Made by a program: the position numbers and the translations under genes. A DNA stretch of 64,000 bases from Sarcophilus harrisii (Eukaryota > Chordata > Mammalia > Dasyuromorphia > Dasyuridae). The DNA lies in contig NC_045427.1 in the NCBI RefSeq assembly GCF_902635505.1, positions 591,313,665 to 591,377,664 on the forward strand, written 5' to 3'. Of this stretch, positions 1 to 24,429 are shown one piece after another (position 1 is the first letter of the stretch; each line of letters starts with the position of its first letter). The notes under the pieces are model-generated. The model was not told where the DNA came from and did no database searches. It worked only from the letters and a program-made list of their open reading frames with translations.

Positions 1-860
1 TCTATATTTAAATTTTTTTCAAAAAGATTAAAAATTTTTTTCAATTAACACATTTTTTTTCTCCTTCCCACCTCTCTCCCAACTGAAAAAAAGAAAAACA
101 AAACCTATGTAGCAAATACGCTTAAACAAGACAAATTTCCATATTGAATATATCCAAAAATGTTTGTTTCATTCTATATCTTCAGTCCTTCACCTATTGT
201 GACCAGTAGGTCACAGTAGAGTTCATCATTAGTTCTCTAGTATCATGGTCAATGCAATGATTAGAATTCTTAAGTCTTTCTAAGTTGCCTGTTTTAACAT
301 GATTGCTGCCATTATATATAAATTCTTCTCTTGGTTCTGCTCATTTCATTCTGCATGAGTACTTTCAAGTCTTGCCTGGTTTCACTGTAATGTCTCTTAT
401 GGAACAATAATACTCTATTACATTCATATGTCATAATGTGTTCATCCATTCCTTTACTTGATGGATGCCTGTTTAGTTTTCAGTTCCTTAAGTAGTTATT
501 CTTGTGTTGCTATACATATTTTTGTAAGTTTGGGCCTTTTCCTCTTTCTATGAACCTTTGGAATTTAGGCCTTGTAATGGTGTTGCTGGGTTAAAAGACC
601 CTTTTTTTTCCTTTTGGAGTGGTCTTATATTTTTTATTATTATAGCTTTTTATTTACAAGATATATGCATGGGTAATTTTTCAGCATTGACAATTGTAAA
701 ACCTTTTGTTCCAACTTTTCCCCTCTGAATTTCACCCACTCCTTCCTCCAGATAGCAGGTTGAGAGTGGTCTTATATTTTGCTCCAGGTCCCTGAGATTT
801 GTCGACACTTCCTCTCTTTCTTATTTCTAGGGGATGTATGTGCCTTGGTATAAGAGGTGG
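1..860 (-). mobile_element. Old L1 3' part (antisense), right limit unclear, hosting a younger L1 tail
   Basis: Read on the - strand, about 1-616 matches the end of L1 ORF2 and its 3' flank: the block near 340-400 (atgagcagaac context) and the block near 440-600 (cccagcaacaccattac) align by eye to the L1 ORF2 terminus of marsupials and humans. The element is interrupted at 634 by another insertion. Its limit to the right is uncertain. Confidence 0.65.
634..763 (-). mobile_element. Young L1 3' tail nested in an older L1, with 17-base target duplication
   Basis: The - strand reads the marsupial L1 3' UTR end (agatggcaggt-like side to gcatgggtaattttt and an A-rich end). The 17-base direct repeat gagtggtcttatatttt occurs at 617-633 and 764-780 and flanks it perfectly, which marks a target-primed insertion of about 130 bases. 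Confidence 0.8.
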
Positions 861-1689
861 TATCTACCCTGTTTTTTGTTTTTTTTTTTTTCTTAAGGCT
901 CTGAAGAGAGCCTTAAAATCGTCTTGTTCAACTCTCACTCTTATATAGATGACATACATATACAATTTTGCCTCAACAGAGGTCTTTGAACCAAAATCAT
1001 CTTAGCATTACTGAGACAAAGCACAATTTCTGGTGGTCTAGAATCATGGGGCATTTTCATGTGTATGACTCATAGATGCTAAGTCACTGATGATGATTTC
1101 TAAGAGTCTCTTTTGCATTTATTCATTCTAAATGGTCTTGTTAACTTTTTAAAGGTAAATTAACGTTGGTTTTCCAGACCGATTTCCTTTGTATCATCTC
1201 TTGTTTGAGAAGGACCGTGATTGTAGGGACAGAGGACTGGACTTACCTTACAAAAGATCCAGTAAATTCCACCTCTGAAATTTAGCAACTTTTTGACCAC
1301 TGAATTTCTATGAATCTCAGTCAACTTTGCAAGACCAAATTGTAAGTAGAGGAAGTTCTCATAGTGATGAAATCACAGATTCTTGCCATCACTATTTTGC
1401 TCACATTTGCAATAATTCTTGGTTTCTTTGTTCTCCTTTCTCCAATTTATCAGGATAAAGGAACGGAGAAAGTACTAAAACAGCAAGGATAGTCTTTGAC
1501 TATTCCATGGCAGAATGCCATTGCTAAAAGCTCTAAGAGATATGTCTAGGCTGTCCTTAATAAGCACAGTCCAGCTTTTCTTAATAGTCATATATTGCCT
1601 CTGTTTAACTTTTAAAACTCTCTCTATACAACCTGGCATCAAGCTATGTTTCCAGATTCATTAGACATTACCTTTCTATACTCTGTTAT

Positions 1690-1830
1690 TCAGCCGAATT
1701 AGCCCTCTCTTTGTTCCTCACACATATCGCTCCATCTCCTGTCTCTATGCCTTTGCAGTGACTCTCTCTCACACTGAACATTCCCCCATAACTGGAATGC
1801 ATTTCAATCTTATCTCAATATTATAAAAAA
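1690..1830 (+). mobile_element. L2 LINE 3' fragment
   Basis: Resembles the L2 3' region (catctcctgtctctatgcc, tggaatgcatttc). Old and diverged; boundaries approximate. Confidence 0.5.
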
Positions 1831-2403
1831 AAAATTAGGATGCAGCTCAGGCAACAACTGAGTTTACAGGGAAACCAAGAGGCTTTCAATAGGGGTGATA
1901 ACATTTGCATTACCCATTTCAAAGGGTTTCTTGTGAGAATCACAAATGAGACAGAATGTACTACATGATCTGTAAACTGGGAGGTATTATCAGTATGTGA
2001 GCTGTTATTATTATCATTGTTATTTGTAAGCTACCAGTCTTCAGCATATTGACTAGTCATAACAACAGGTTACACATTTGAACTAAAAGTTTCCTAATTT
2101 CTTCCTGGTGTTTGAAGTTTTTCTTAATTTGGTGTCTTGTGTGCATTTCACTCACATAATCCCCAGCCCCACCGTTATGGAAGCTGATGAATGAAAGCAC
2201 ATACCCTGGAATCCATCCCCGCCCTCAGCCACCTTCCCCCTCCTCAGCTTCCTGCTTTTATTCTTCCACATTGTTTATAGTCCACCAGCTAGGGTTCATT
2301 TCACTGGACAGTTCAGATCCATTCATTCATCTGAGGGCTTTACAGACGTCACAGCCTCTTTTTAGTTGCTTCTTTCTTGTGTTTGGGACTCCAGAGAATA
2401 ATT

Positions 2404-2406
<3 letters not shown>

Positions 2407-2438
<32 letters not shown>
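2407..2438 (+). repeat. (GT)16 microsatellite
   Basis: Perfect GT dinucleotide run seen directly. Confidence 0.95.
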
Positions 2439-2442
<4 letters not shown>

Positions 2443-3316
2443 ATTCTTATGTGATATATTTATATCCTACCTCATTGGTAGCTTAGGAAAACCCTGTCAG
2501 AAGCACAGTTTTTAAAAGGATAATATCCAGACATGCATTTACTCTCCCTTCTCCTCCCCCCCCCCAATCTTTTCTGCATTCACCTTGAAAAAAACCGATC
2601 TTAGCTCACTATCCAATTGCATCATTTCAGGCTTTGCACACTATATTTCCCCTCTTAAACACCCACACACTTGTTTATGTTTTTCTAGACCTATTCACAG
2701 ACAATCTCCTGGTCACCTTTGCAGTTAGCTCATTCCCTGGAGGTTTTTTCAGCTGTTTCCATCTCCTCTCCAGGCTGGGGGAGTTAATTTTCTCTTATCT
2801 TTTTCCAGAGATCATGATTTCCAAATCTTTCACTGTGTGTGTTTTTCCCTGGATGCAATCTTTTCTTTGGAGAATTTCCAATTCAGCTGAAGATTGGAGG
2901 ATGATAATAGCGAATTAGTTAGTGGATCTTCTTTGATGTCATTTTGTGAGTTAACTCATTAATTTATGACAAAAACATCAAAGAGCTAGGCCTTTGCACA
3001 GGTCTGTATTTTCCCAAAGCAGTTGGGTAATATTCTTTGGTCAGATTGAATCTCAAAGTTCTTTCTGCTTCAAAAACCAAATTCTAAATTATCAAGAGTC
3101 TGAGAACATCCCATCCTACCTTGTCCCATATAATAGATAACACAATGTAAAATTTTCTATTGCTTTCTTTCCTCCATCCTAAATGTTGCTTGGACATCTC
3201 TGAATATTGAAGTCCTTCAAGAATTTTTTAATAGATTTTGATAGATATAACTAGATCAACTTACTAAACACTTTGGCCCAGCTTGAAGATGAGGTGCAAC
3301 ACAAGGTATTATTGTG

Positions 3317-3341
3317 TTTTTTTTTTTTTTTTTTTTTTTTT
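3317..3341 (+). repeat. 25-base T homopolymer
   Basis: Unbroken T run. It could be the A-tail of a retroposed sequence on the - strand, but I do not recognise the sequence to its right. Confidence 0.9.
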
Positions 3342-4436
3342 GCAAGTGGGAAGAAAACCCATGCCATTTAATGAGTCTAATGATTTTCCCACCAGATTGT
3401 TTTGATTCTAGCTCAAATATATGGCACAGTTGGTATTATCAAAATTGATCTGGAAAAGGTTGGATAAAGTTTATATCCTTTATACTTTCAGACACCAAGA
3501 AGTTATTTCTACTACTTTCAACTTCACACTCACAGAATCAGATCTACATGTGTGATGGTGGGTTAGTCAATTCCCTCTTTCTGGTCTTCAGTTTGCTCAT
3601 CTATAAAGTAAGTTTGGACTAGATAATCTCTTTGTCCCTTAAAGATCTAATATCTCATGATTCTTTGATGTTAGAAATTTCTCTGAAAGACTATTGCTAT
3701 TCAGGTGATCGTTTTTTCCCCCCCTATAATCTGGCAGTGTTGCTCCTATAGAGAGAAGGATGCATACACAAGGATGAAATACAGGTTCCACTGCTGAGAG
3801 TCCAAGTACCATTATCTCTTTACCGCAACACAAGTTCCTCTGTGTTGGCATTGTGTCTATTTTCTATCCATGGGAAAGTGTGATGTCCAAATTGGGAAAT
3901 GTCTACTAGTAGTGGTAGCTGGTGTTCTCAGGTCAATGCAAAAACTAGAGTTAATCTACTTAATCTTAGGAGGCCCAGTCCCAATTACTAAAGGCAAGTA
4001 AAACTGGTTTGGCAACCCATCCCAGACCTGTCAAGAGATGGAAGGTAGGGAGAAGCCCTCTCATTTTACAGGTGAAGAAACAGACCCAGAAAGAGTGATC
4101 CCTTGCAGCAAATTACAGGGTCCATTGTCTGAACCCAGGACTTCTGAGTCAGAATTCGGTGCTCTTTTTATTACATAAAATTAGATGATATAGAGAGGAT
4201 TTCTGTTCAGGTACAGATTGTAATAGATATGACTTCTGAGCTTTTTATCTTTTTTCATTTCCACCAACTTTGAGATTATGTGAGGTGAAGATTCTGAGGA
4301 AAAAGAAGTTCCACTTCCTGATAGAGTGAGTGAATCTGTGATTTCATCAGTTTAGGGAATTTCCTTCCAGATGAGGAAATTCCTCTACCAATGCAGGTCA
4401 GCATCTGTATTGCAGTTTGTTGTTTTAGAGAATGGT

Positions 4437-4560
4437 CTAAAATGTTGAGAAGTTAAGTAATTTCCCCAGGGTCACACAGCTAGTGTCAAAAGTGGGATTT
4501 GAAACTTGGTCTTCCTGAATCTGAGTCTGATTATTGTATTCACATTATCCTGCTTCCCAT
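4437..4560 (-). mobile_element. MIR/CORE-SINE fragment
   Basis: Contains the antisense MIR core (agttaagtaatttccccagg followed by gtcacacagctag) and the antisense head side (cttggtcttcctgaatctgag). Confidence 0.7.
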
Positions 4561-4774
4561 CATTTCTAAAACTCCAATGGAAAACCGCATTGGTAAGGGA
4601 AGAATTTCTGTTTTTTGCTGTGAACACTGTTTTCCTTTAGCTCCTGGTGTTCAAATCACGGAAAGAAAAGAGGAAAGATTAAGAACAAAAATGGAAAAGT
4701 TGAGGTGGGGCAGGGCAATGAAAAAAAAATACACAAGCAGGGGCTTGGAAGCATAATAGTAGGGATCTGGTCTT

Positions 4775-4930
4775 AGAGCTTCCATTGATTAGCTGTGAAA
4801 CTTCAGACATGTTGCTTTAACATCTTTTGGGATCACTAGCCCATTCTATGAAATGGGAACAATACTACTTATTTCACGGGGTTGTTGTGAAGCTTAGGTG
4901 AGATATTTTATGTGAAAACCAAACTTTATA
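4775..4930 (+). mobile_element. MIR/CORE-SINE fragment
   Basis: Sense MIR features: ttagctgtgaaacttcagac, tatgaaatgggaacaatact, and the ggggttgttgtgaagcttag 3' segment. Confidence 0.65.
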
Positions 4931-5219
4931 GGAGGTTATTTATAGTTACAAAATGATAACATGTTTGAATGCAAGCTATTATTAAAAAAGAGGGAAAAGA
5001 TAGTGAAAAAATGAAAGACAAACTCAGGCTGGGGGAGGAGAGATGTCAAGAAGCTTGAAAGGTAAAGGAAGTGGGCTGAGCCAAACCTTTCAAGCCTCAG
5101 GGTGGGAGGTTCCAAGCCCGGCATCCTCAGCTTCTTTGCTTACATAGCCCTCGGGGACTCCCTTCCTGGACTTCTTAGAGTAGGGGAGGCCCGAGGGGAA
5201 GCCGTAGCTAGTGTAGTGT

Positions 5220-5708
5220 TCCACGCCCCGGCTCTGGGTGGGGGAAGGGCTGGAGAGGCGGGGTCTCCGGAATTGGGCGGGGCTGAGCCCTCTCCCCTAG
5301 GGCGGGGCTCCTCGGTAGACTACTGAGTCTGGGGGACAAGCTTTCCCCTCCCCCCCCACCCCACCCCCCGGCTCCTCCGGCAGGCCCCTCCTCCTGCCTC
5401 GGCTGCCACCGCCAACGCTAAACCGAGCCTCTTGACTGCAGAGGCAGCGGGAGCGGGGAGCTCCCAGTGCAGCCAGCTGAGCCTGCAGCCGGGCCCGGCC
5501 TCTTGTAGCTCATTGTCCCAGCACCGAGGACAGCGCTGCTCCTCCTCGGCCCCAAGCTTTATAAACCACGTCGCAACACGCGGCCCCCCCTGCCCGCTCA
5601 GGGCCCTGGCCCCGCAGCTCCTCGTTCAGCACCGAGGACAGCGCCTCCCACCCCACCCCGCTGCTCCCACCGCCGCCTCCGAGCAGCCCGCCCGCGCTCG
5701 GTCGGAAC
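5220..5708 (+). promoter_or_regulatory. GOLGA7B: GOLGA7B CpG-island promoter and 5' UTR
   Basis: Dense CpG and G+C-rich sequence surrounds the start codon and fades into intron 1 near 5.8 kb, while the rest of the window is CpG-poor. GC-box-like cores (gggcgggg) occur at about 5275 and 5302. A TATA-like TTTATAAA lies at 5558-5565 within the island; if used, transcription would begin near 5590. CpG-island promoters often start at several sites, so the exact start is not fixed. An imperfectly repeated block sits at about 5503-5540 and 5612-5650. No upstream ATG was noted close to the start codon. Confidence 0.8.
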
Positions 5709-18537
<12,829 letters not shown>

Positions 18538-20909
18538 CTGGCCGAGAGTCCCTGCAGGGAGCTGTACTGCCGGGACGAGGGCCTCTCCGATCTGCGCAGG
18601 CTGCGCTACCAGAGCACTCGCTTCTGAGTCGCCCTCTCGACCTGCCGCCCCGTTGGGGGTGGGGCGGGGAGGGAGGGAGGTGCCCGGGCCCAGATCCAGC
18701 TGTGGGCAGCTGACCTCCAGGGACTCCTGACAAGCGGGGGACTACTCCTTACTGCTCAGGAGACCCCCAGAAGGAGCTGTCCGCTTCCAGACACCCCCTT
18801 CCTCCGCCTGAAGCCTCTCCTTTCTCCCGGGGCCACTCCCCCCCAGGGAGAAGTCTCAGTTCCGAGGTACAGTAAATGGGGGGAGGCGCTTTTCTTGGAG
18901 CGTCTCTCCTCTTGAGCTTCTACTTCCCTTCCAGCAGCTGCTCTCTTGGAGACTGGATCTTCCAGGTCCGAGCTGAGCAGAGTCTAGAATCCCTGGACCA
19001 TCCCTTACCTTGCATGATCCCTTAGCTTAGGGGATCCAAACCGCTGGATCTCTGCCTCAAAGTCCAACCGCTTTCCCTGCCAAACGCAATGGGCTGGCTA
19101 CGCAAATAACTACTATGTTCTCTTGCCTGCCCGCCTGCCTCTAGTGTCTTCTCTACAATGTCTCTCCTCCCTTGCTTTCTAGTGCTATCCTGACTCGTTC
19201 TCTGTCTGTGAACCATCTTCTCATAGGAATCTGGGAAGATGGAACCTCTCCAGCCTAGCCCCCAATGGGGCAGGAAGGACAAGTCCCAGTGTCTTCTCCA
19301 GGACCACTTGTCTTTCCAGGACTGAAAATGTCCTTGACTTTTGTGTCTCTCCTTAGCAAAGTGGGCAGGAGGAGGGACTCTGGTCAGGGGCAAGATCCAA
19401 GAGTAGCAACAGACCTATGACCAAAGGAAAGGATGAGAGATGCTCTCATGTCTCACATGAAGTCCGAGTAACCCAGAGTAACTTTTTTTTTTTTTTCATG
19501 AAGAAACTAGTTAGTGGGTTATGTGGCTCAGAAGAGAAGAGCTTTGGGGGTTTTTATTTGTATGATGGGGACTGTCTATTTGGGAAAGTAGCATTTGTGA
19601 GAAGGGGATGATGGAAGGGAAAGAGATGGAAAAGGAAACAAATTATGGAGTCTGATCATGGATGTAATGGTAAAATTTGGGTAATGGACTTCTACAGAAG
19701 AAAAGGGTCCTTTGGCCTGTGTTCAGTAATGTAATTCTAACATCGAAAGCAGAGAGAAGTAAGTAGGAATAGGTGTGAAGGAAGAGGAAGCAGGACTACT
19801 CTGTAAGGGACCATCATGGCTGAGTTCCATTACAAAGCTCCAACTCCCTCTCTTCTCTAGCTGGGTTCCCTATTACTCTTATTCCCCCAATTTCTCTCCC
19901 CTTGTACCTTTATGTTACTGAACAGGGTGGTATATCTGTGTTCCCACAATGGACTGGGCAAAATGTGTGTGTGTGGCGGGGGGTGGGGGGGGAAGAGTGA
20001 GACAAAGACAGAGATAGAGATTCTGTCATAAGATGGAATGGAGGGGCTGCCTGGGACTCTACTTCGCTTCCTACAGGCAGTCCTCCTGGTGCTTTGCCTG
20101 TGACTAGACTCTCCTCCCTGATATATGTCTTAGTTCATAAGTATTGACTTTCCCCTGGCATCATCTTCCCCCCACTTCCTTTCCCATATTCTTGTGTAAG
20201 TAAATAGCTGTGGGACTGGGGACTTTCCCTTCTTGACTAGGGGCTACCATGCCAGGTGCTATTATGTACTTCTAGTTCCACTTCTTATTACTGGAATTTC
20301 TTTCCTCCCAGACCCTATTCTCTATTTTGTAAATAGGGAGTTAGATTCTGGGAGGGCAGCTTCCAACTATAGGGGGATTCCAAGGTTATACTATTTAGAC
20401 ACTCTCCTTGTAGCTTACTATACAAGTTGTGACCTTTCTCTATCCTCTGTGACTTGGTTCCTCATGATGGCTCTGAGTGAGGGACTCTCTCCACATGGTA
20501 AGGCATCAGTGTCCCTTCAGGACACCTTCTTCTGAGAAACCATTGCATCTGAAGATCTGGATAATTGAAGCTTCCCCTGAGGGCATGATAAGGACCTGAC
20601 TTTCCCATGAGGGGAATTCCCAGCTATGCTGCTCCAAGTGCCACTTGGCTAGAGAAAAAAGCAATCTCCAACCCACAGTTGCTGTAGCAACAGAAACCAG
20701 GGAGCATCTCCCCCAGAGCTGAGACACAAAGAAACTGGAGAGGATTGTAGCCGGACCAGCAGGGAACAGGGAACTCTGCACCCTCCACCCCCACCCCATA
20801 GTGGGAGGTGCAGAAAAGCAAGTCAAAGAGCCAGCAGGGAGTTCTCCAGAGCTGGAAAGAAGGATGGATTTTATTTCTGCCAACAGAGGAACACCACATA
20901 TAGACACTT

Positions 20910-20937
20910 CCCCCCCCCCCCCCCCCCCCCCCCCCCC
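20910..20937 (+). repeat. 28-base C homopolymer in GOLGA7B 3' UTR
   Basis: Unbroken C run. Such long C runs are rare; assembly length may be uncertain here. Confidence 0.9.
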
Positions 20938-21171
20938 GCCAACCCCGCTAGGCTGCCATGGCCTGAGAGAGCCAGGGGTAGGTGACTATGGCTTATCCCT
21001 CACCTGAGCCACAGGGCTAATAAGAGGAAGCCTTGCCATTTATGGCCCATCTTGTTTCTTAATGTATTTTCTGGTTTTGTGCTGGTGTTCCTTATTTTAA
21101 AACCAATGTATCTCCACCTACCTTCTGGATGTCCATGCATGAAGAACAGAAAAGCCTTTTCTTTTTAAATC

Positions 21172-21177
21172 AATAAA
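21172..21177 (+). terminator. GOLGA7B: GOLGA7B polyadenylation signal AATAAA
   Basis: Canonical AATAAA, followed about 15-30 bases later by the GT-rich stretch gggttttgtgtc that fits a downstream element. Cleavage is expected near 21190-21200. Confidence 0.8.
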
Positions 21178-21555
21178 AGGACCTGCTTGACCTTGGGTTT
21201 TGTGTCACTTTTCTCCAAAGGTAGCCAGAAAGGCTTCATATTCATGGTGGGCACTTTCCTCTTACATCATATTCATGAGGTGGAGTTGAACAGTCATGGA
21301 GAAATGAGTGTTCTGTCATTGTGTAGTCAGGTGATGGAGATACACAAGATTGCTACTTTGAATACTATAAAACATTATATATCTATATCTAGACATCTCT
21401 ATATATCTATATACACACATGAATGATTATTACTGTAACCTGAACATACACATACTCCATCAGAGCAGAGCCAAGATTAAAAGTCAACATCCTTGATTTG
21501 CAGCAGAGACATCTGGGAAATGTCCTTAGTTGAGGCAAGCCAACATCATTTACAT

Positions 21556-21560
21556 TCCAT

Positions 21561-21618
<58 letters not shown>

Positions 21619-21960
21619 CTCTCTCTCTTGTCTGTCTCTTTCTCTCCCTCCATCTCTGTTTCTTTTTGTCATTCTGTCTTTCTGTGGCACTCTCTGTCTC
21701 TCTTTGTGCCTCTGTCTTTGTTTTTGTCTCTCTTTTTGTCTCTTTCTCTGTCTCTCTCCCTCCATCTCTCTCTCTCTTTTTTCATCTCTCTTTGTCTCTG
21801 TTTCTCTCTGTCTTTTTGTGTCTCTTTCTCTCTTTGTGCTCTCTACCTCTTTTCTGTCTTTCTTTGTGTCTGTTTCTTTCTATTTTCTCCTTATATTTCC
21901 CTTCCTCCCACTTCCACCTTCTGTCTTCCTCTTTCCCTGCCCTTCTCTATCGTTCTTCCT
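21556..21960 (+). repeat. CT-rich tract with (CT)n core
   Basis: Pure CT alternation at about 21567-21614 followed by about 350 bases of interrupted C/T repeats with scattered tgt. The long open frames over it are a by-product of the low complexity. Confidence 0.9.
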
Positions 21961-22979
21961 TTTGTGCTGATTGCTTTTGTGCCCTCCTCATCTCCATTTT
22001 AGGGAGATCTCCCCCCTAACTAGTTGCTTCTAGTTAGACCTGACTTCTACTTTATACTTATGTATAGAAGAATAATGAAGTAATGACTTCATTCAAAAGA
22101 TATTTAGTGAGTAGCTATTATGTGAGGAGTGTTCTTTTTATGACTAATAATTGTGCTAATAATTACTCAAATGGATTTGTGATCTCATTGATTTGGCTGC
22201 CCCATCCAAGGATGTACATTCTGAATCTTTATGACTCCTGCTCATGTGTTTCCCTCAGTTTGTCTCAGATGAGTCCACCCAACCAGTTAGAGTCCTTGCT
22301 TGCTTTCTCCCCACATATAGAAGATGCCAGTGGATTGCTCTCCCACTTTTAATATGGATAAATTTAAAGTCTTACACTCAACTTGAACAATCATTCCATA
22401 AGTAAAGAGTGGAGTAAGCATGGTTAGACACTAGCTCATAAGACAAAACTCTGAAGTGTCTTACCAAACACTACATAGGAATTATCTGGTCTTTTGATGT
22501 GGAGTCCTGTATTCTTTCCATGATATCATATGTTTCTTTTTCATCATATGATAATCAACAAGGTAGAGTCTTTGCCCTCTGGGAATTTATATTCCATTTC
22601 TAAACTAGAATGAGACCCTGATTATCCTAGGAAAGAAATAGGTTCAACTAAATGCCCTAGAGAGAGTTCTTTTCATGACATAGTCACACATGTCGATTGA
22701 TGGGGATGAAGACATATCTAATGAGAATATAATAGAGTACAATGATGTAACAGAGGCAAAGTTTACATTTGGTGATTATACCTGGATGCATTTTCCTGGT
22801 ATAGAAACACCTGCTGACTCTTCAGGGAGTAGATGAGCCCTAAGAAGACTAGAAGGAAGGAAGCAAGAAAAGAAGGCCGGAAGGAGGGAAACCAGCTTTT
22901 ATTAAACATTTACTATGTATTAAACACTTTGCAAATATTATCTCATTTGCTCTTCCTCAAATCCTAGGAGATAGGTGCT

Positions 22980-23240
22980 ATGAGGTGATACAGAGGATGG
23001 AATTCTGGGCTTGGAGTCAGGAAGATTTGAGTTCAAATGTGGTTTTAGACACTAGTTGCATGGCTCTGGGCAAGTAGTTTAATCTCTGTTTGCCTCAGTT
23101 TTCTCATATGTAAAATGAAGATATAATAACACCCACCTCCCAGGGTTGTTGTGAGTATAAAATAAAATATTTGTAAAGCACTTAGCACAATGCTGTACAC
23201 GTACAAAGCACTATATAAATGTTAACTATTATTATCATTG
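22980..23240 (+). mobile_element. CORE-SINE (MIR/THER-like), near full length
   Basis: Head ttggagtcaggaagatttga and gttcaaatgtgg, core tggctctgggcaagtagttt and ctcatatgtaaaatgaagat, 3' part cccagggttgttgtgagtat and actatataaatgttaac. This is the best-preserved CORE-SINE in the window. Confidence 0.8.
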
Positions 23241-23254
23241 TCCCCATTTTTAAG

Positions 23255-23395
23255 TAGAAAAAAGGAGGTAGAAGAGATTAAATGATTTACCTAGAGTCCC
23301 ACAGCTAGTTAGTATCTGAAGCTACATTTAAACTCTGGTCTTCCTGACTGCAAACTAAGCTCTATCCACTGAGTCATCTAGTTTTCTCAGATACA
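23255..23395 (-). mobile_element. SINE/MIR fragment
   Basis: Antisense core and head: attaaatgatttacctagag, tcccacagctag, ctctggtcttcctgactgc, ctctatccactgagtcatct. Confidence 0.7.
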
Positions 23396-24049
23396 CTCTA
23401 TATTATGGTCAGTAATAGACATAGCATTTTACTTTGGTTCTTTGGAAGTCTTGCCTGGCCATTTAACTACTTTGGATAAGTCAGTGCATCTTTCTGCTTC
23501 TCATTTTCTTTACCTGTAAAGAGAAGGGCTCAGTTCTAGATCCTGATAATCTTTTCTGGTCCTAGATTCTATGAATTTATTCTTCTTTTTTTCCTTCAAT
23601 AGTCTCCTGCAGAGGAATTATATCCATTAGCCACATCTGGCTGATGCTGAATGTGACTGATAGTGGTCCTGGATTTGCATGGACCCCTAAAGGACAGTAG
23701 GATGGTTTTTGGGAAAGGTTATGCTTTTGACACTTTTCTAAACAGGCTGGCAAGGAGGGGGAGGAATTGATCCTGTCTACTTGATGGATGTTTTCCAACC
23801 TTGATGAGCTCAGGCTTAGTCCTAGGTAAATTAAAACAGGATCTTGTGGACTAGGGCAGGCAGGATGTGCAGAAGAAGCTGGAATCATGGGTTTAGTCTA
23901 GTTGGCTAGGTCCTAGGTGATGAGAACTTGGACTACTAATGTGGGAGCAAAAGAAAAGATAATGGATGAATGTTGATAAGATGGTGTCTGGAACTATGAT
24001 CCTATGGATTTCCTCCTTATATCAGAAAATTTTCATATCCATGCAGGTC

Positions 24050-24245
24050 AGGAGATCTTAGCCATTTTTGTGTCATAGACCCATTTGGAAATCAGGTAAA
24101 ACCCATGGACTCTTTTTCAGGAAAATTTTTAAATGTATAAAATAAAATATCTAAGATTTCAAAGGAAACCAATGATGCCAAAATACATTTATCTAAATAT
24201 TGAAAACCTTCCACAAGTTCACAGACCTGAGGTTAAGAACCCATG
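24050..24245 (-). mobile_element. hAT-like miniature DNA transposon
   Basis: Ends in cctgaggttaagaaccc and begins with a mirrored diverged end; the interior (aaaggaaaccaatgatg) matches in reverse the copies at 28970, 38735 and 40690. Family assignment to hAT is by resemblance only. Confidence 0.5.
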
Positions 24246-24429
24246 ATGGAGAAGTTTCCTTTAACTCCCTAACCTACATATTCTTCAATCTCTTTAAGTC
24301 CCAGGACTAAGTCCTTTACCCCACCTCAGTCACACATAAACATGGTGCCACATTAGATCTTATTATTATCCATAAGAGTTCCATTTCCATTATTGGAAAT
24401 TTTGACATTTCCACTATCTGAATATAATT

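Larger units (their letters stand above)
861..5219. other. Upstream flank of GOLGA7B, repeat remnants, no gene seen
   Basis: No exon or conserved coding segment is recognisable. It holds an L2-like fragment (1690-1830), a (GT)16 run (2407-2438), a 25-base T run (3317-3341), and MIR-like pieces at about 4060-4165, 4437-4560 and 4775-4930. The rest is unassigned AT-rich sequence. Confidence 0.6.
18538..21195 (+). other. GOLGA7B: GOLGA7B 3' UTR
   Basis: About 2.65 kb of largely repeat-free sequence follows the stop and ends at the first strong poly(A) signal. The boundary is inferred from that signal and from a repeat-rich sequence resuming after it. It contains an A/T-poor first part, a 28-base C run (20910-20937) and several short homopolymers. 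No coding exon of another gene is evident inside it. Confidence 0.75.

Noticed and set aside
21493-22002. 169-residue Ser/Leu-rich frame, and overlapping frames
   Set aside because: Low-complexity CT tract read through; no homology and no splice or start context.
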